From Nesterenkonia aurantiaca (GTDB lineage: Bacteria > Actinomycetota > Actinomycetes > Actinomycetales > Micrococcaceae), in contig NZ_SOAN01000001.1 in assembly GCF_004364585.1 (NCBI RefSeq), positions 62,001-126,000 on the forward strand: DNA of 64,000 bases, in the 5' to 3' direction. The first letter of the stretch is position 1. Each line of letters starts with the position of its first letter. Made by a program: the position numbers and the translations under genes. Positions 8,604 to 17,524 of the stretch are shown here, piece after piece. The notes beneath the pieces were generated by a model. The model was not told where the DNA came from. It saw only the letters and a program-made list of their open reading frames with translations, and searched no databases.

Positions 8604-8633
8604 ATGTCGACGAGATGTCGACTGAATTAGACT
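8604..8633 (+). promoter_or_regulatory. Promoter with an 11-base direct repeat upstream of the abgT remnant
   Basis: ATGTCGAC occurs at 8604-8611 and again at 8615-8622, one helical turn apart. Six bases later is a -10 box, TAGACT (8628-8633). The first copy lies where the -35 box should be. This looks like a regulated promoter with tandem half-sites for a DNA-binding protein. Confidence 0.5.
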
Positions 8634-8642
8634 GACCGCTCG

Positions 8643-9591
8643 TTGCCCGGCCCGGACCACGACGCCTCTCTGTTCCCGGAGTGGGCAGATGGGAAGCAGA
8701 TGACCGAGCGCATGCGTCACGAGGAGGACGCCGCCGGAGGCGCAGCCACCGCGGTACTCTCGGCAGGACGCGAGCGCGCCCAGGACGGTGCACCGGACGG
8801 CGCGATCACCGAGGACGCCGAGCTGCTGACCTACAGCCGCCGCGAGGTCGCTGCGTTGAAGGCCTCGCTGGTCGCCCTGGGGGTCTTCCTGGTCGCCTAC
8901 TTCTCGCTGCTGTTCCTGCCGATCTCGCCCTTCCGCGGTGAAGGCTCCGACGTCCTGGACGTCTGCCCTGTTGACCGACGTCGCCGTGCCGATCGCGCTG
9001 GCGTTCCTCGTCGTGGGCATCACCTACGGGATCAAGGCCGGCACCATCACCCGGCCCAGCGACATCCCGGAACTGATGGCGCGCTCGATCAAGGAGCTCT
9101 CCGGGGTCATCGTGCTCTTCTTCGCCGCCGCGCAGTTCATCGCCTACTTCGGCTGGTCCAATATGGGCGCGGTGCTGGCCATCGAGGGTGCCCAGGTGCT
9201 CGAACAGCTGGACCTGCCCGCCGGAGTGCTCTTCGCCGGGGTGGTGCTGCTGGTCGCCATGTTCAACTTCGCGATCACCTCGGGCTCCGCCCAGTACACC
9301 CTGATGGCCCCGGTGCTGGTCCCGATGCTGATGCTCGTCGGCACCTCCCCGGAGGTCACCCAGATGCTCTTCCGCATCGGAGACTCCCCCACCAACATCG
9401 TCTCGCCGATGAGCCCCTACATCGCGCTGGTCCTGGGCTATATGCAGCGCTACTACCCGAAGACCCGAATCGGCACCCTCGTCTCGCTGACGCTCCCGGT
9501 CGCCGTCGCCCTGCTCGTGTCCTGGTTCCTGTTCTTCATGCTCTGGTTCGCGATCGGAATTCCGCTGGGGCCTGGCGTTCCGGTCCGCTGA
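8643..9591 (+). pseudogene. abgT-type (p-aminobenzoyl-glutamate) transporter, 5'-truncated and frameshifted
   Basis: Two frames together encode the C-terminal half of an AbgT-family transporter. The first (from about 8643, certain from about 8800) gives LLTYSRREVAALKASLVALG and a membrane helix ending FLPISPFRGEG. The second (readable from 8938) continues LLTDVAVPIALAFLVVG, FAAAQFIAYFGWSNMG, ITSGSAQYTLMAPVLVP and MLFRIGDSPTNIVSPMSPY to the end, WFAIGIPLGPG. These match AbgT helices from about residue 240 onward. The join between 8936 and 8985 needs a one-base frame change, and the N-terminal half (about 240 residues) is absent. A promoter sits just upstream, as if a deletion had fused it to mid-gene. 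An intact M20 peptidase follows. Confidence 0.8.
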
Positions 9592-9654
9592 CCCCACCAC
9601 CCCGATCTGGCCAGGCCAGATCACTGCACCTGTTCACATCGATGAAGGAGACCC

Positions 9655-10890
9655 ATGAACCTTGAGCACCTGACCCGCGAGGACACGGCCGTGCTGACAT
9701 CTGCCCAGCTGTTGGAGATTCAGACGTTCATCACCGAGCACCTGAAGGACGTGTTGGAGGACCTCAGGAGGATCGTGCAGTGTGAGACCCCGAGCCAGGA
9801 CAAGGCCCTGCTCGACGCAGGCCTGACGGAGATCCGCGCACTGACGATCGAGCGGCTGGGCGAGCCGAGCCATGAGGCGCGCACTGAAGGGGGCGAATAC
9901 GGCGATGCGCTCGAGCTACTCTGGCCCGGCGCTCCCGCGGCGGCCGACGACGCCGCAGCTGCGGTGACCTCGGAGGCGCCGGTGACCTCGGTGTGCCACT
10001 ACGACACGGTCTGGCCGGCTGGCACGCTGAGCGTGTGGCCGATGAGCATCGACGGAGACCGGCTGACCGGCCCCGGGGTGCTGGACATGAAGTTCGGGAT
10101 CGTGCAGACGATCTGGGCGGTGCTGGCCCTGCGCTCGGCAGGGATCACGCATGCCCCGGTCCGGCTGCTGCTCACCGGGGACGAGGAGATCGGCTCGGTG
10201 GCGGGACGACCGGTCATCGAGGCCGCCACCAAGGACTCCCGGGTCACCCTGGTCCCCGAGCCCAGCGCCGGCGGCCAGCCGAAGGACCGGCGCAAGGGCA
10301 TGGTCTTCGCCGACATCACGGTCCACGGCGTGGAGGCCCATGCCGGGCTCGAGCCGGAGAACGGGGCCAGCGCGGTGCACGCGCTGGCGGTCCTGGTGCC
10401 CGAGATCGTCGCGCTGGCAGCCCCGGAGCGGGGCACCACCGTGAATGTGGGAACGCTGCAGGGCGGGACCGGGCGCAACGTGGTCGCCGGTCGCGCGGAG
10501 TGCCTGGTCGATGTGCGTGTCACTGAGACCGCGGAGCAGGATCGGGTCGCCGATGCGCTGCGCGCGCTCACCCTGCCCGAGCCCTACCGCTCCGATGAAC
10601 GGCTGCGCCTGGAGCTTCAGGTCGATGCGAACCGTCCCCCGATGAATCCCACCCCGGCTTCGGAGGCCGCGATGGCCCGGCTCGCGCAGCTCGCCGCCGG
10701 CCTGGGCCGCGAGCTGAGTCCCCGGATGGTCGGCGGGGCCTCAGACGCGAACTTCATCTCTGCCCTGGGGCTGCCGGTGCTCGACGGGCTCGGAGCAGTC
10801 GGCGAGGGACCCCACGCCTGGCACGAGCACCTGTTGATCTCCGGGGTGGCCCCGCAGACGGCGCTGCTGGCCGGGATGCTCGCCGAATAG
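9655..10890 (+). CDS. M20 family metallopeptidase, carboxypeptidase G2-like
   Basis: A 411-residue cytoplasmic zinc hydrolase of the M20/M28 superfamily, closest in layout to glutamate carboxypeptidases (CPG2). Metal and catalytic residues: His115 and Asp117 in VCHYDTVWPAG, bridging Asp144 in GPGVLDMK, catalytic Glu177 and metal Glu178 in LTGDEEIGS, Glu in LVPEPSAGG, and a late His in GPHAWHEHLL. A dimerisation domain sits between (VHGVEAHAGLEPENGAS). AAGGAG precedes the ATG. CPG2-type enzymes remove C-terminal Glu from folates and p-aminobenzoyl-glutamate. Its place directly after an abgT remnant makes that substrate plausible. Another N-acyl amino acid or dipeptide is possible. Confidence 0.88.
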   Translation: MNLEHLTREDTAVLTSAQLLEIQTFITEHLKDVLEDLRRIVQCETPSQDKALLDAGLTEIRALTIERLGEPSHEARTEGGEYGDALELLWPGAPAAADDAAAAVTSEAPVTSVCHYDTVWPAGTLSVWPMSIDGDRLTGPGVLDMKFGIVQTIWAVLALRSAGITHAPVRLLLTGDEEIGSVAGRPVIEAATKDSRVTLVPEPSAGGQPKDRRKGMVFADITVHGVEAHAGLEPENGASAVHALAVLVPEIVALAAPERGTTVNVGTLQGGTGRNVVAGRAECLVDVRVTETAEQDRVADALRALTLPEPYRSDERLRLELQVDANRPPMNPTPASEAAMARLAQLAAGLGRELSPRMVGGASDANFISALGLPVLDGLGAVGEGPHAWHEHLLISGVAPQTALLAGMLAE

Positions 10891-10947
10891 CGCTCCTCAG
10901 CGGTGAGCGTCCGGTTGAGCGTGCGGTTCAGCGGCCGGATCCGGGCC

Positions 10948-13137
10948 TCAGATCTCGTTGAGGATCTCGCGGAGCCGGTCGCCGTGCTTCTCGAGCTTGC
11001 GCTCACCGATGCCGGGGACCTTCAGCAGCGCCTCGTCCGAGGTGGGCCTGCGCTCGGCGATGACCTCCAGGGTGGCGTCGGTGAAGATCACGAACGCGGG
11101 CACCTCGAGCTCCTTGGCGTAGTCGCTCCGCCAGGCGCGCAGCTTCTCGAAGAGCGCCTCGTCGTAGCGGGCGGGGCAGCTCTCGCAACGGCGCCGCTTG
11201 ACCTCGGTGCCGTTGGTGAGGACCTTCCCGCAGGTGGAGCAGGTGGAGGCCTTCTTCTTGCGTCCTGAGGCGTTCGGGCTCGGCCCTCCCGAGGGAATGA
11301 TCTTCCGACCGGGCTCCTCCATCCCCATCTCCTTGCGCAGCGGGCGCAGGAATCGGGACGGGGTGCGTCGGCCTCGGCCGCCGGTGTGCCGGGAGGCGGC
11401 GGAGGAGAGGAAGAGGAACTTCCGGGCGCGGGTGATGCCCACGTAGAACAGCCGGCGCTCCTCGTCGACCTCCTTCTGGGTCTTGGCGAAGGTGATCGGC
11501 ATCAGCCCTTCGGAGAGTCCGGCGAGGAACACCGCCTCCCACTCCAGGCCCTTGGCCGAGTGCAGCGAGGCCAGCGTGACGCCCTCCACGGTGGGGGCGT
11601 GCTGCGCGGCGGAACGTTCCTCCAGCTCGGAGATGAAGCTGCGCATGGTGAAGTCTTCGCGCTCGGTGGAGAGCTGGTCCGCGAGTGCGACCAGCGCCGC
11701 CATCGACTCCCAGCGTTCCCGGACCGCGCCGGTGGCCTCAGGCGCCTTCGCGGAGTAGCCGTGAGAGGAAAGGATGTCGCGCACGCTCTTGGACACCGCG
11801 TCCCCGGCGTCGTCGACCAGCGAGGAGGTGCGCAGAGCAGCGAGCGCCTCGCGGACCTCGCGGCGGGAGAAGAACCGTTCGGAGCCGCGGAGCTGATACG
11901 AGATCCCGGCGGTGGCCAGGCTCTGTTCGAACGCCTGGGACTGCCCGTTGGTCCGGTAGAGGATCGCGACCTCGGAGAGCGGCACGCCTTGTTCCTGCAG
12001 CGCCTTGATCTCGGAGGCGATCCAGCCGGCCTCGGTGTCATCGTCGGCGTGCTGGATCAGCTTCGGGACCGGTCCGCGCTCACGCTGCGAGATCAGCTGC
12101 AGCGGCTCGGGCCAGGGCGCCGGATCGGTGAGCTTCACGGACTCCCGGGTGCGGTCGGCCAGCAGCGAGTTCGCCAGCTTCACCACCTCCGGGGTGGAGC
12201 GGTAGTCCCGGACCAGCTTGACCAGGTTCGCCTCCGGGTGGCGGCGCTTGAAGCCGAGCAGGTAGTCCGGGGTGGCGCCGGTGAAGGAGTAGATGGTCTG
12301 CGCGGCATCGCCGACCACGCAGATCTCTTCGCGTCCGCCGAGCCAGAGGTCCAGCATCCGCTGCTGCAGCGGGGAGACGTCCTGGTACTCGTCGACCACG
12401 AAGTGGCGGTACTGCTGGCGCACCTGGGCGGCCACCCGCTCGTCGTCCTCCAGGATGCCCACGTTGAGCAGCAGCACGTCCTCGAAGTCGATCAGATGCT
12501 TGTCCAGCTTCACGTCCTCATAGGACTGATACAGCTTCGCGAAGGTGCGGTGGTCCACTCCCCCGGGCGCGGGACGGCCGGCACCTTCGGCGGTGGCGAC
12601 CTCCAGGTAGGACTCCGGGGTCAGTGTGGAGACCTTCGCCCATTCGATCTCGCTGGCCAGGTCGCGCAGCGCGGCGCGGTCGGTGGTCACGTGCAGCCGG
12701 CGGGCGGCCTCGGCGAGCAGCCGGACCTTGTGGTCGAGGATCTGCGGCATGGTCCCCCCGATGGCCACCGGCCAGAAGTACTGCAGCTGGCGCAGCGCCG
12801 CGGCGTGGAAGGTGCGGGCCTGGACCCCGGGGGCGCCCAGCGCACTGAGCCGGGAGCGCATCTCGGCGGCGGCGCGGGCGGTGAAGGTCACGGCGAGCAG
12901 CCGGTGCGGGTCATAGACCCCGGCCCGGACGCCGTAGGCGATCCGGTGCGTGATCGCGCGGGTCTTGCCGGTCCCAGCGCCGGCGAGGATGCACAGCGGA
13001 CCCTTCAGCGTGGAGGCGGCCAGGCGCTGTTCCTCATCGAGGCCGTCGAGGATCGCTTCGGGCGGGGCCGCGGCGAGCTGGGTGGCCGAGAGCGCGTGTC
13101 CGGTGGAGGAGCTGGAGGAGAAGGCGGGCTGGCTCAT
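10948..13137 (-). CDS. uvrD2: ATP-dependent DNA helicase UvrD2 (SF1A with zinc site and HRDC)
   Basis: A 729-residue 3'-5' SF1 helicase. Motif I is LAGAGTGKTRAITHR (53-59 core), motif II VVDEYQDVSP (about 247), and motif VI VDEERRLFYVGITRARKFLF. After the motor comes a four-cysteine segment, CSTCGK...CESC (about 625-650), and a C-terminal HRDC domain (about 655-729). This order (UvrD core, Cys4, HRDC) is that of mycobacterial UvrD2, which acts in DNA repair and unwinding. Its ATG overlaps the nudC stop as ATGA, so the two are translationally coupled. Confidence 0.95.
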   Translation of the reverse strand: MSQPAFSSSSSTGHALSATQLAAAPPEAILDGLDEEQRLAASTLKGPLCILAGAGTGKTRAITHRIAYGVRAGVYDPHRLLAVTFTARAAAEMRSRLSALGAPGVQARTFHAAALRQLQYFWPVAIGGTMPQILDHKVRLLAEAARRLHVTTDRAALRDLASEIEWAKVSTLTPESYLEVATAEGAGRPAPGGVDHRTFAKLYQSYEDVKLDKHLIDFEDVLLLNVGILEDDERVAAQVRQQYRHFVVDEYQDVSPLQQRMLDLWLGGREEICVVGDAAQTIYSFTGATPDYLLGFKRRHPEANLVKLVRDYRSTPEVVKLANSLLADRTRESVKLTDPAPWPEPLQLISQRERGPVPKLIQHADDDTEAGWIASEIKALQEQGVPLSEVAILYRTNGQSQAFEQSLATAGISYQLRGSERFFSRREVREALAALRTSSLVDDAGDAVSKSVRDILSSHGYSAKAPEATGAVRERWESMAALVALADQLSTEREDFTMRSFISELEERSAAQHAPTVEGVTLASLHSAKGLEWEAVFLAGLSEGLMPITFAKTQKEVDEERRLFYVGITRARKFLFLSSAASRHTGGRGRRTPSRFLRPLRKEMGMEEPGRKIIPSGGPSPNASGRKKKASTCSTCGKVLTNGTEVKRRRCESCPARYDEALFEKLRAWRSDYAKELEVPAFVIFTDATLEVIAERRPTSDEALLKVPGIGERKLEKHGDRLREILNEI

Positions 13138-14216
13138 CGGGGCTGCTGTCCTGCCTGGCCGGTCCGGCCGTTGGCGGCCGCGCCGGTACGGCCGTTGCTG
13201 GCAACACTCGCGCGGTGGGCGGCCGGGCTCGGCTGGGCGTCGGAGGACGCGTGGATCGGGGTGCCGTGCCAGCGTTCGATCAGCGCCCGGGAGATCGAGG
13301 AGCGGGTGGGCAGGCTGACGTCTCCGGCTCCGGCGGCCTCGGCGAGCTCCGACCGGGTGAACCAGCGGACATCGCGGATCTCGTCGCCGTCGGGCCGGGC
13401 CATGGTGGCGTCGTGGGTCACGGCGAAGTGTCCGAGCATCAGCGAGCGCGGGAACGGCCAGGACTGTGAGCCCATATAGCGGATCTCCGAGACGACGACG
13501 CCGGCCTCCTCCGCGATCTCACGGGCCAGTGCCGCTTCCACTGACTCCCCGGCCTCGACGAACCCGGCGAAGGTGGAATAGCGGTGAGTCTCCCAGCGGT
13601 GCGCGGAGCCCAGCAGGATCCGATCCTCGACGTCGAGCACCGCGGTGATCACGGCAGGGTCGGTGCGTGGGAAGGTCTGCGCGCCGCAGTTCGGGCAGGT
13701 CCGTCGCCAACCGGAGACCTCCACCGCGGTGGCGGTCCCACAGGCGGCGCAGAACGGGCTGCGGGCGTGCCAGGTGGTGATCGCCAGCGCCTGGGTGAGC
13801 AGGGCGGCGTCCACCGGGGTCAGCTGGGAGCCGGCGAAGGCCAGGTCCGCCCAGGTGGTGCCGGTGGTCCCGGCGGCGGCCTGCTCATCGGCGGGCTTGG
13901 GGTGGGCCACCGTGACCACGTGCACCGGCGCGGCCTCACCGGGCGTGATGCTGGGAGCGGCGTCGGGCAGCTCGGCGGGGTCCACCGCGCCAAGCGCCAC
14001 GGCGCCCTCGGGCAGCGGCCCGGTGGCCTCTTCATAGTCGAGTCGGTTCCCGCTGAGCCGGGCGCGGCGGCCGAAGAGGCGCAGCACCCGGGTGCCGGGG
14101 GTGGACCAGATCTCGCTGAGCCATTCGGGGCGTTTGCGCTCGGCGTCGAGCCGGTCGATCCGGGCCCCGTCCTGGGGCAGTACGAGCAGGCCTTCGCCAG
14201 GGTCCCGGGAGTGCAT
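13134..14216 (-). CDS. nudC: NAD+ diphosphatase NudC (NUDIX)
   Basis: A 360-residue NudC-type enzyme that splits NAD(H) to NMN(H) and AMP and can remove NAD caps from RNA. The zinc ribbon is Cys156/Cys159 (FCAACG) and Cys174/Cys177 (CPNCG). The Nudix box spans 218-240 (GFVEAGESVEAALAREIAEE). SQSWPFPRSLMLG downstream of it is the NudC signature that confers NADH specificity. Two ATGs lie close together (14222, 14216). The second is chosen because GGAGG is eight bases upstream. An open frame extends far upstream but is antisense to the phosphotransferase gene. The stop overlaps uvrD2 by ATGA. Confidence 0.95.
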   Translation of the reverse strand: MHSRDPGEGLLVLPQDGARIDRLDAERKRPEWLSEIWSTPGTRVLRLFGRRARLSGNRLDYEEATGPLPEGAVALGAVDPAELPDAAPSITPGEAAPVHVVTVAHPKPADEQAAAGTTGTTWADLAFAGSQLTPVDAALLTQALAITTWHARSPFCAACGTATAVEVSGWRRTCPNCGAQTFPRTDPAVITAVLDVEDRILLGSAHRWETHRYSTFAGFVEAGESVEAALAREIAEEAGVVVSEIRYMGSQSWPFPRSLMLGHFAVTHDATMARPDGDEIRDVRWFTRSELAEAAGAGDVSLPTRSSISRALIERWHGTPIHASSDAQPSPAAHRASVASNGRTGAAANGRTGQAGQQPR

Positions 14217-14377
14217 ATGCATACCCTCCACCGTACCGGGCTCGTGGCTGCCGCGAGCACCCAGAAGAGCCATGTGGACAGTGAGCGTCGCCGCATCGGC
14301 AGGACCTTCTGTAGACCAATCCCGCGCGATTTTCTGAATTCCGCGTGGCCTGGCACCGGGTATGGGCTCGGACCCCA

Positions 14378-14383
14378 TACGCT
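14378..14383 (+). promoter_or_regulatory. -10 box for the phosphotransferase gene (leaderless)
   Basis: TACGCT ends 7 bases before the GTG at 14391. No ribosome binding site lies between them, which fits a leaderless transcript. Confidence 0.4.
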
Positions 14384-14390
14384 GGTCCTC

Positions 14391-16007
14391 GTGCGATGGA
14401 CATCGATGGAACTTGCGGCCCTGGCGACCGCGGCAGTGCCGGGGCTCTCCCCCACCGGCGTGGCTGCGGCGGCTGATGACGCCCGCGACTTCACCTCCGC
14501 CGTCGTCATCGACTCCGAAGGTCACCGCTGGAGGATCCGCTCCCCTCAGCATCAGGAGGCAGCGATGCGCCTGGAGACCGAGCTGCAGGTGCTGCGCGGC
14601 TTCTCCACCGGCATCCGCGCCGAGCTGCCCTTCCGGGTCCCCTCCGTCGCGGGCGCCGTGCGCCGCGGGGAGATGCGCACCTTCGTCTACAACCACCTGC
14701 CCGGCACCTCGCTGGAGCTCAGCGCGCTCGCCCAGCAGCCGCAGGCCGTGATCGAGGACATCGGGCGCACCATCGCAGCGATCCATGACCTCGACGAGGC
14801 CGTGGTCGACAACGCCGATCTGCCCCGATACTCCGCCGAACGCTACCGCCAGCGCCGGCTCAACGAGCTGGACCAGGCCGCGACCACCGGGGAGATCCCG
14901 GCCCTGCTGCTGCGCCGCTGGGAACACGCCATGGAGGACCGCGACCTGTGGCGCTTCACGCCAGCCGTCACCCACGGGGACCTGCACGAAGACTCGCTGC
15001 TCATCGAAGGCGAGCGCGTCATGGCGGTCACCGGCTGGACCGACCTGCACAGCGGCGACCCGGCCGATGACTTCGCCTGGCTCACCGCCGCCGGAGACGC
15101 GGAGTTCACCGAGAAGGTCCTCGCGGCCTACCGGCGCCACCGCACCGGCGAGGTCGACGAGCACCTGATGCGCCGCGCCGCGCTGACCGCGGAGTTCGCG
15201 CTGGCCCAGTGGCTGGTCCGGGGCCACGCCAGTGAGAACCCTGAGATGATCGCCGAGGCCAAGGGGCTGCTGGAGCAGCTGAAGACCGACATCGAGACCT
15301 ACGGCGGGCAGCCGATCGCGCTGACCCCCGCCGAGGGCGAAGCGCCGGTGGCACCGGCCGAGGTCCAAGACTCGCGCCCTGTGGCTCGCGCGGGTGCCGC
15401 AGCGACCGTGGCCGATACCGGCGAGTGGGCAGACTCCGGCGAGGACGACGACGAGCCCGCCGTGATCACTGACGCCGCGGCCTCCGGGAGGAGCAACCAC
15501 GAGGACGTCCGTGAAGAGGTCACCGAGGATCACGATCAGACCGGCAAGGTCCCGGCCTTCGCGCCGCGGCCGCTGCCCGGGGATGAGCCCACCGGCTCGA
15601 TCCCGGTGATCATGGACCAGCCGCCAGCTGAGGAGCCGCTCCCGGACCGCATCTTCGAGGAAGAGGACGAGGGCGACCTCCCGATCCACCCCGATGAGGC
15701 CTCCGAGCGTCGGGCGAAGGAGAAGCACTTCTTCCCCGCGGTCGCCTCGGCCAGCTCGGCGGCCTCCACGGAGTCTGCTTCCTCGGCCCAGTCGGCGTCC
15801 TCGGCGCAGTCCGCTGCGCCGGTCGATCATGCAGACCCGGAGCCCTCCAGCTCACCAGCATCTCCCGACTCGCCGGAATCCCCCGATTCCCCGGAGTCGC
15901 CGGACTCCCCGGCGTCTGCCGATTCGGCAGCTTCCCCGGAAGCGGACGAAGACGGCCAGGAGTCGATCTACCAGCGGCACCCGGGCCTGCGCCCACCGGC
16001 CGCCTGA
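14391..16007 (+). CDS. Phosphotransferase (APH / macrolide 2'-phosphotransferase-like kinase fold)
   Basis: A 538-residue protein. Residues 1-300 form an aminoglycoside-phosphotransferase-type kinase fold: N-lobe sequence with WRIRSPQHQEAAMRLE, the catalytic loop VTHGDLHEDSLLI (HGD, Asp as base) and the metal site TDLHSGDPADDFAW (DxxxGDPxxD). The remaining 240 residues are low-complexity and acidic, Ser/Pro/Glu-rich, with short repeats such as SPDSPESPDSPESPDSP. The substrate is unknown; house-keeping APH-like genes of this kind sit beside nudC in many Micrococcales, so antibiotic resistance should not be inferred. The GTG at 14391 keeps the family's VRWTSMELAALA start; the ATG at 14406 is an alternative. 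Confidence 0.82.
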   Translation: MRWTSMELAALATAAVPGLSPTGVAAAADDARDFTSAVVIDSEGHRWRIRSPQHQEAAMRLETELQVLRGFSTGIRAELPFRVPSVAGAVRRGEMRTFVYNHLPGTSLELSALAQQPQAVIEDIGRTIAAIHDLDEAVVDNADLPRYSAERYRQRRLNELDQAATTGEIPALLLRRWEHAMEDRDLWRFTPAVTHGDLHEDSLLIEGERVMAVTGWTDLHSGDPADDFAWLTAAGDAEFTEKVLAAYRRHRTGEVDEHLMRRAALTAEFALAQWLVRGHASENPEMIAEAKGLLEQLKTDIETYGGQPIALTPAEGEAPVAPAEVQDSRPVARAGAAATVADTGEWADSGEDDDEPAVITDAAASGRSNHEDVREEVTEDHDQTGKVPAFAPRPLPGDEPTGSIPVIMDQPPAEEPLPDRIFEEEDEGDLPIHPDEASERRAKEKHFFPAVASASSAASTESASSAQSASSAQSAAPVDHADPEPSSSPASPDSPESPDSPESPDSPASADSAASPEADEDGQESIYQRHPGLRPPAA

Positions 16008-16227
16008 GTTACCTGGCTCGGCCTCCTCACCGTGGAGGAGCCGCATAGTCCAGGTCCCCTGCCGATGGGCCCTCAGCGACGAGGGGCTGCGCCGCCCCGG
16101 AATGATCCCCGCCGCGTCGCAGTTGTCGGGTGAGTGTCTCCACCCGGCTTCCCGGATTCGGCCAGGCTCCACGCGCGCTCTGACAGGCGCACCCTTCCTT
16201 TGACCGGCTGCAGCACAGGATGACGAT

Positions 16228-17475
16228 ATGACCACGGCGGAACAGACCCCAGCAGGCATCGGCTCACCGTACCCGGCCCCCTCCGGGCCCAAGTACACCC
16301 GTAAACAGGTGGCGCTGGCCATCGTCGCTCTCTCGATCGGCGGGTTCGCCGTGGGTGTCACGGAGTTCGCGATCATGGGGCTGCAGCTTGAGGCTGTCGC
16401 TGATCTCGGCATCACCATCCCGCAGGCTGGCCTGCTGATCAGTGCCTATGCCATCGGTGTGGTCATCGGTGCCCCGATCCTCTCCATCCTGGGCGCCAAG
16501 CGCGAGCGGAAGTCCTACGCGTTGCTGCTGCTCGGGATCTTCGTGCTGGGTCACGTGCTGAGCTTCTTCGCACCGAACTACGAGACCATGCTGATCGCCC
16601 GGTTCCTCTCCGGGCTCCCCCACGGCGCCTACTTCGCTGTGGCGGCCCTGATGGCGGCCGAGATGGCTGGCCCTGCCAAGCGCAGCCGCGCGATCGCCGT
16701 CGTTCTGGGTGGTCTGGCGATCTCCAACGTTCTCGGGGTGCCGGTGGTGACCGCAATGGGTCAGGCGTTCGGCTGGCGCTGGATGTTCATCTCGGTGATC
16801 GTGCTCGCGCTGATCACCATGGCCGCGGTGGCCCGCTATGCGCCGCGGCAGATGCCCCCGGCCAAGGCCACGATGCGTTCTGAGATCAAGGGCCTGAAGA
16901 ACAAGCGGCTCTGGGTGGGCATCATGCTCGCCGTGGTCGGCTTCTCCGGCATGTTCGCGCTGTACTCCTATATCGCCCCGGTCAGCACCGAGATCACCGG
17001 GTTCAGCGAGAGTTCGCTGCCCTGGATCGTGGGGCTCTTCGGCGCCGGCATGGTGGTCGGCAACTTCGTCGGCGGCTGGGCGGCGGACAAGTCCGTGCTG
17101 GGCACCGTGGTGATCGCCATGGCCCTGGTGGCGGTGTTCATGGTGCTCTTCGCCTATACCGCGCACATCCCTGCCCTGATGCTGATCTTCCTGTTCCTGG
17201 TCGGCGTCTCGGCCAGCGCGCTGGGCCCGTCGATGCAGACCCACCTGATCGACACGGCCCCGGATGCCCCACAGCTCGCGGCCTCGCTGCACCACTCCGC
17301 GTTCAACGCGGCCAACGCCCTGGGCGCCCTGGTGGGCGGCCAGGTGATCGCCGCGGAGATGGGCCTGCGCGCACCGAGCTATGTCGGCGCCGGCGCCGCT
17401 GTGCTGGGTGTGGGCGTGGCGCTCTACGCGATCCACCTGACTCGGAAGATGAAGACTCCGCGTACTGCGATCTGA
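16228..17475 (+). CDS. MFS transporter, AraJ/DHA1-type exporter
   Basis: A 415-residue, twelve-helix major facilitator of the AraJ/YdhP branch. Helix 1 carries GGFAVGVTEFAIMGL and helix 2 IPQAGLLISAYAIGVVIGAP, both typical of DHA1 drug and sugar effluxers. Helix 4-5 shows ARFLSGLPHGAYFAVAALM. The second half starts near residue 225 (WVGIMLAVVGFSGMFALYSY). The substrate cannot be told from the sequence. AGGA about seven bases before the ATG supports the start. The 220 bases upstream contain a GC hairpin near 16032-16057 and no other gene. The tenA-like gene follows after 49 bases. Confidence 0.88.
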   Translation: MTTAEQTPAGIGSPYPAPSGPKYTRKQVALAIVALSIGGFAVGVTEFAIMGLQLEAVADLGITIPQAGLLISAYAIGVVIGAPILSILGAKRERKSYALLLLGIFVLGHVLSFFAPNYETMLIARFLSGLPHGAYFAVAALMAAEMAGPAKRSRAIAVVLGGLAISNVLGVPVVTAMGQAFGWRWMFISVIVLALITMAAVARYAPRQMPPAKATMRSEIKGLKNKRLWVGIMLAVVGFSGMFALYSYIAPVSTEITGFSESSLPWIVGLFGAGMVVGNFVGGWAADKSVLGTVVIAMALVAVFMVLFAYTAHIPALMLIFLFLVGVSASALGPSMQTHLIDTAPDAPQLAASLHHSAFNAANALGALVGGQVIAAEMGLRAPSYVGAGAAVLGVGVALYAIHLTRKMKTPRTAI

Positions 17476-17512
17476 CCGGTTCACGCTCCTGAAGGGGGCT
17501 GTGCCGGGTGAG

Positions 17513-17518
17513 TAGGCT
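17513..17518 (+). promoter_or_regulatory. -10 box for the tenA-like gene (leaderless)
   Basis: TAGGCT ends 6 bases before the ATG at 17525, with no ribosome binding site between them. Confidence 0.45.
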
Positions 17519-17524
17519 GAGCCC

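Noticed and set aside
14217-15830. Upstream extension of the nudC frame to 15830
   Set aside because: It runs antisense through the phosphotransferase gene, while NudC homology and GGAGG place the start at 14216.
17476-17524. TPP riboswitch before the tenA-like gene
   Set aside because: The gap is only 49 bases and has no conserved thi-box sequence. The start is apparently leaderless.
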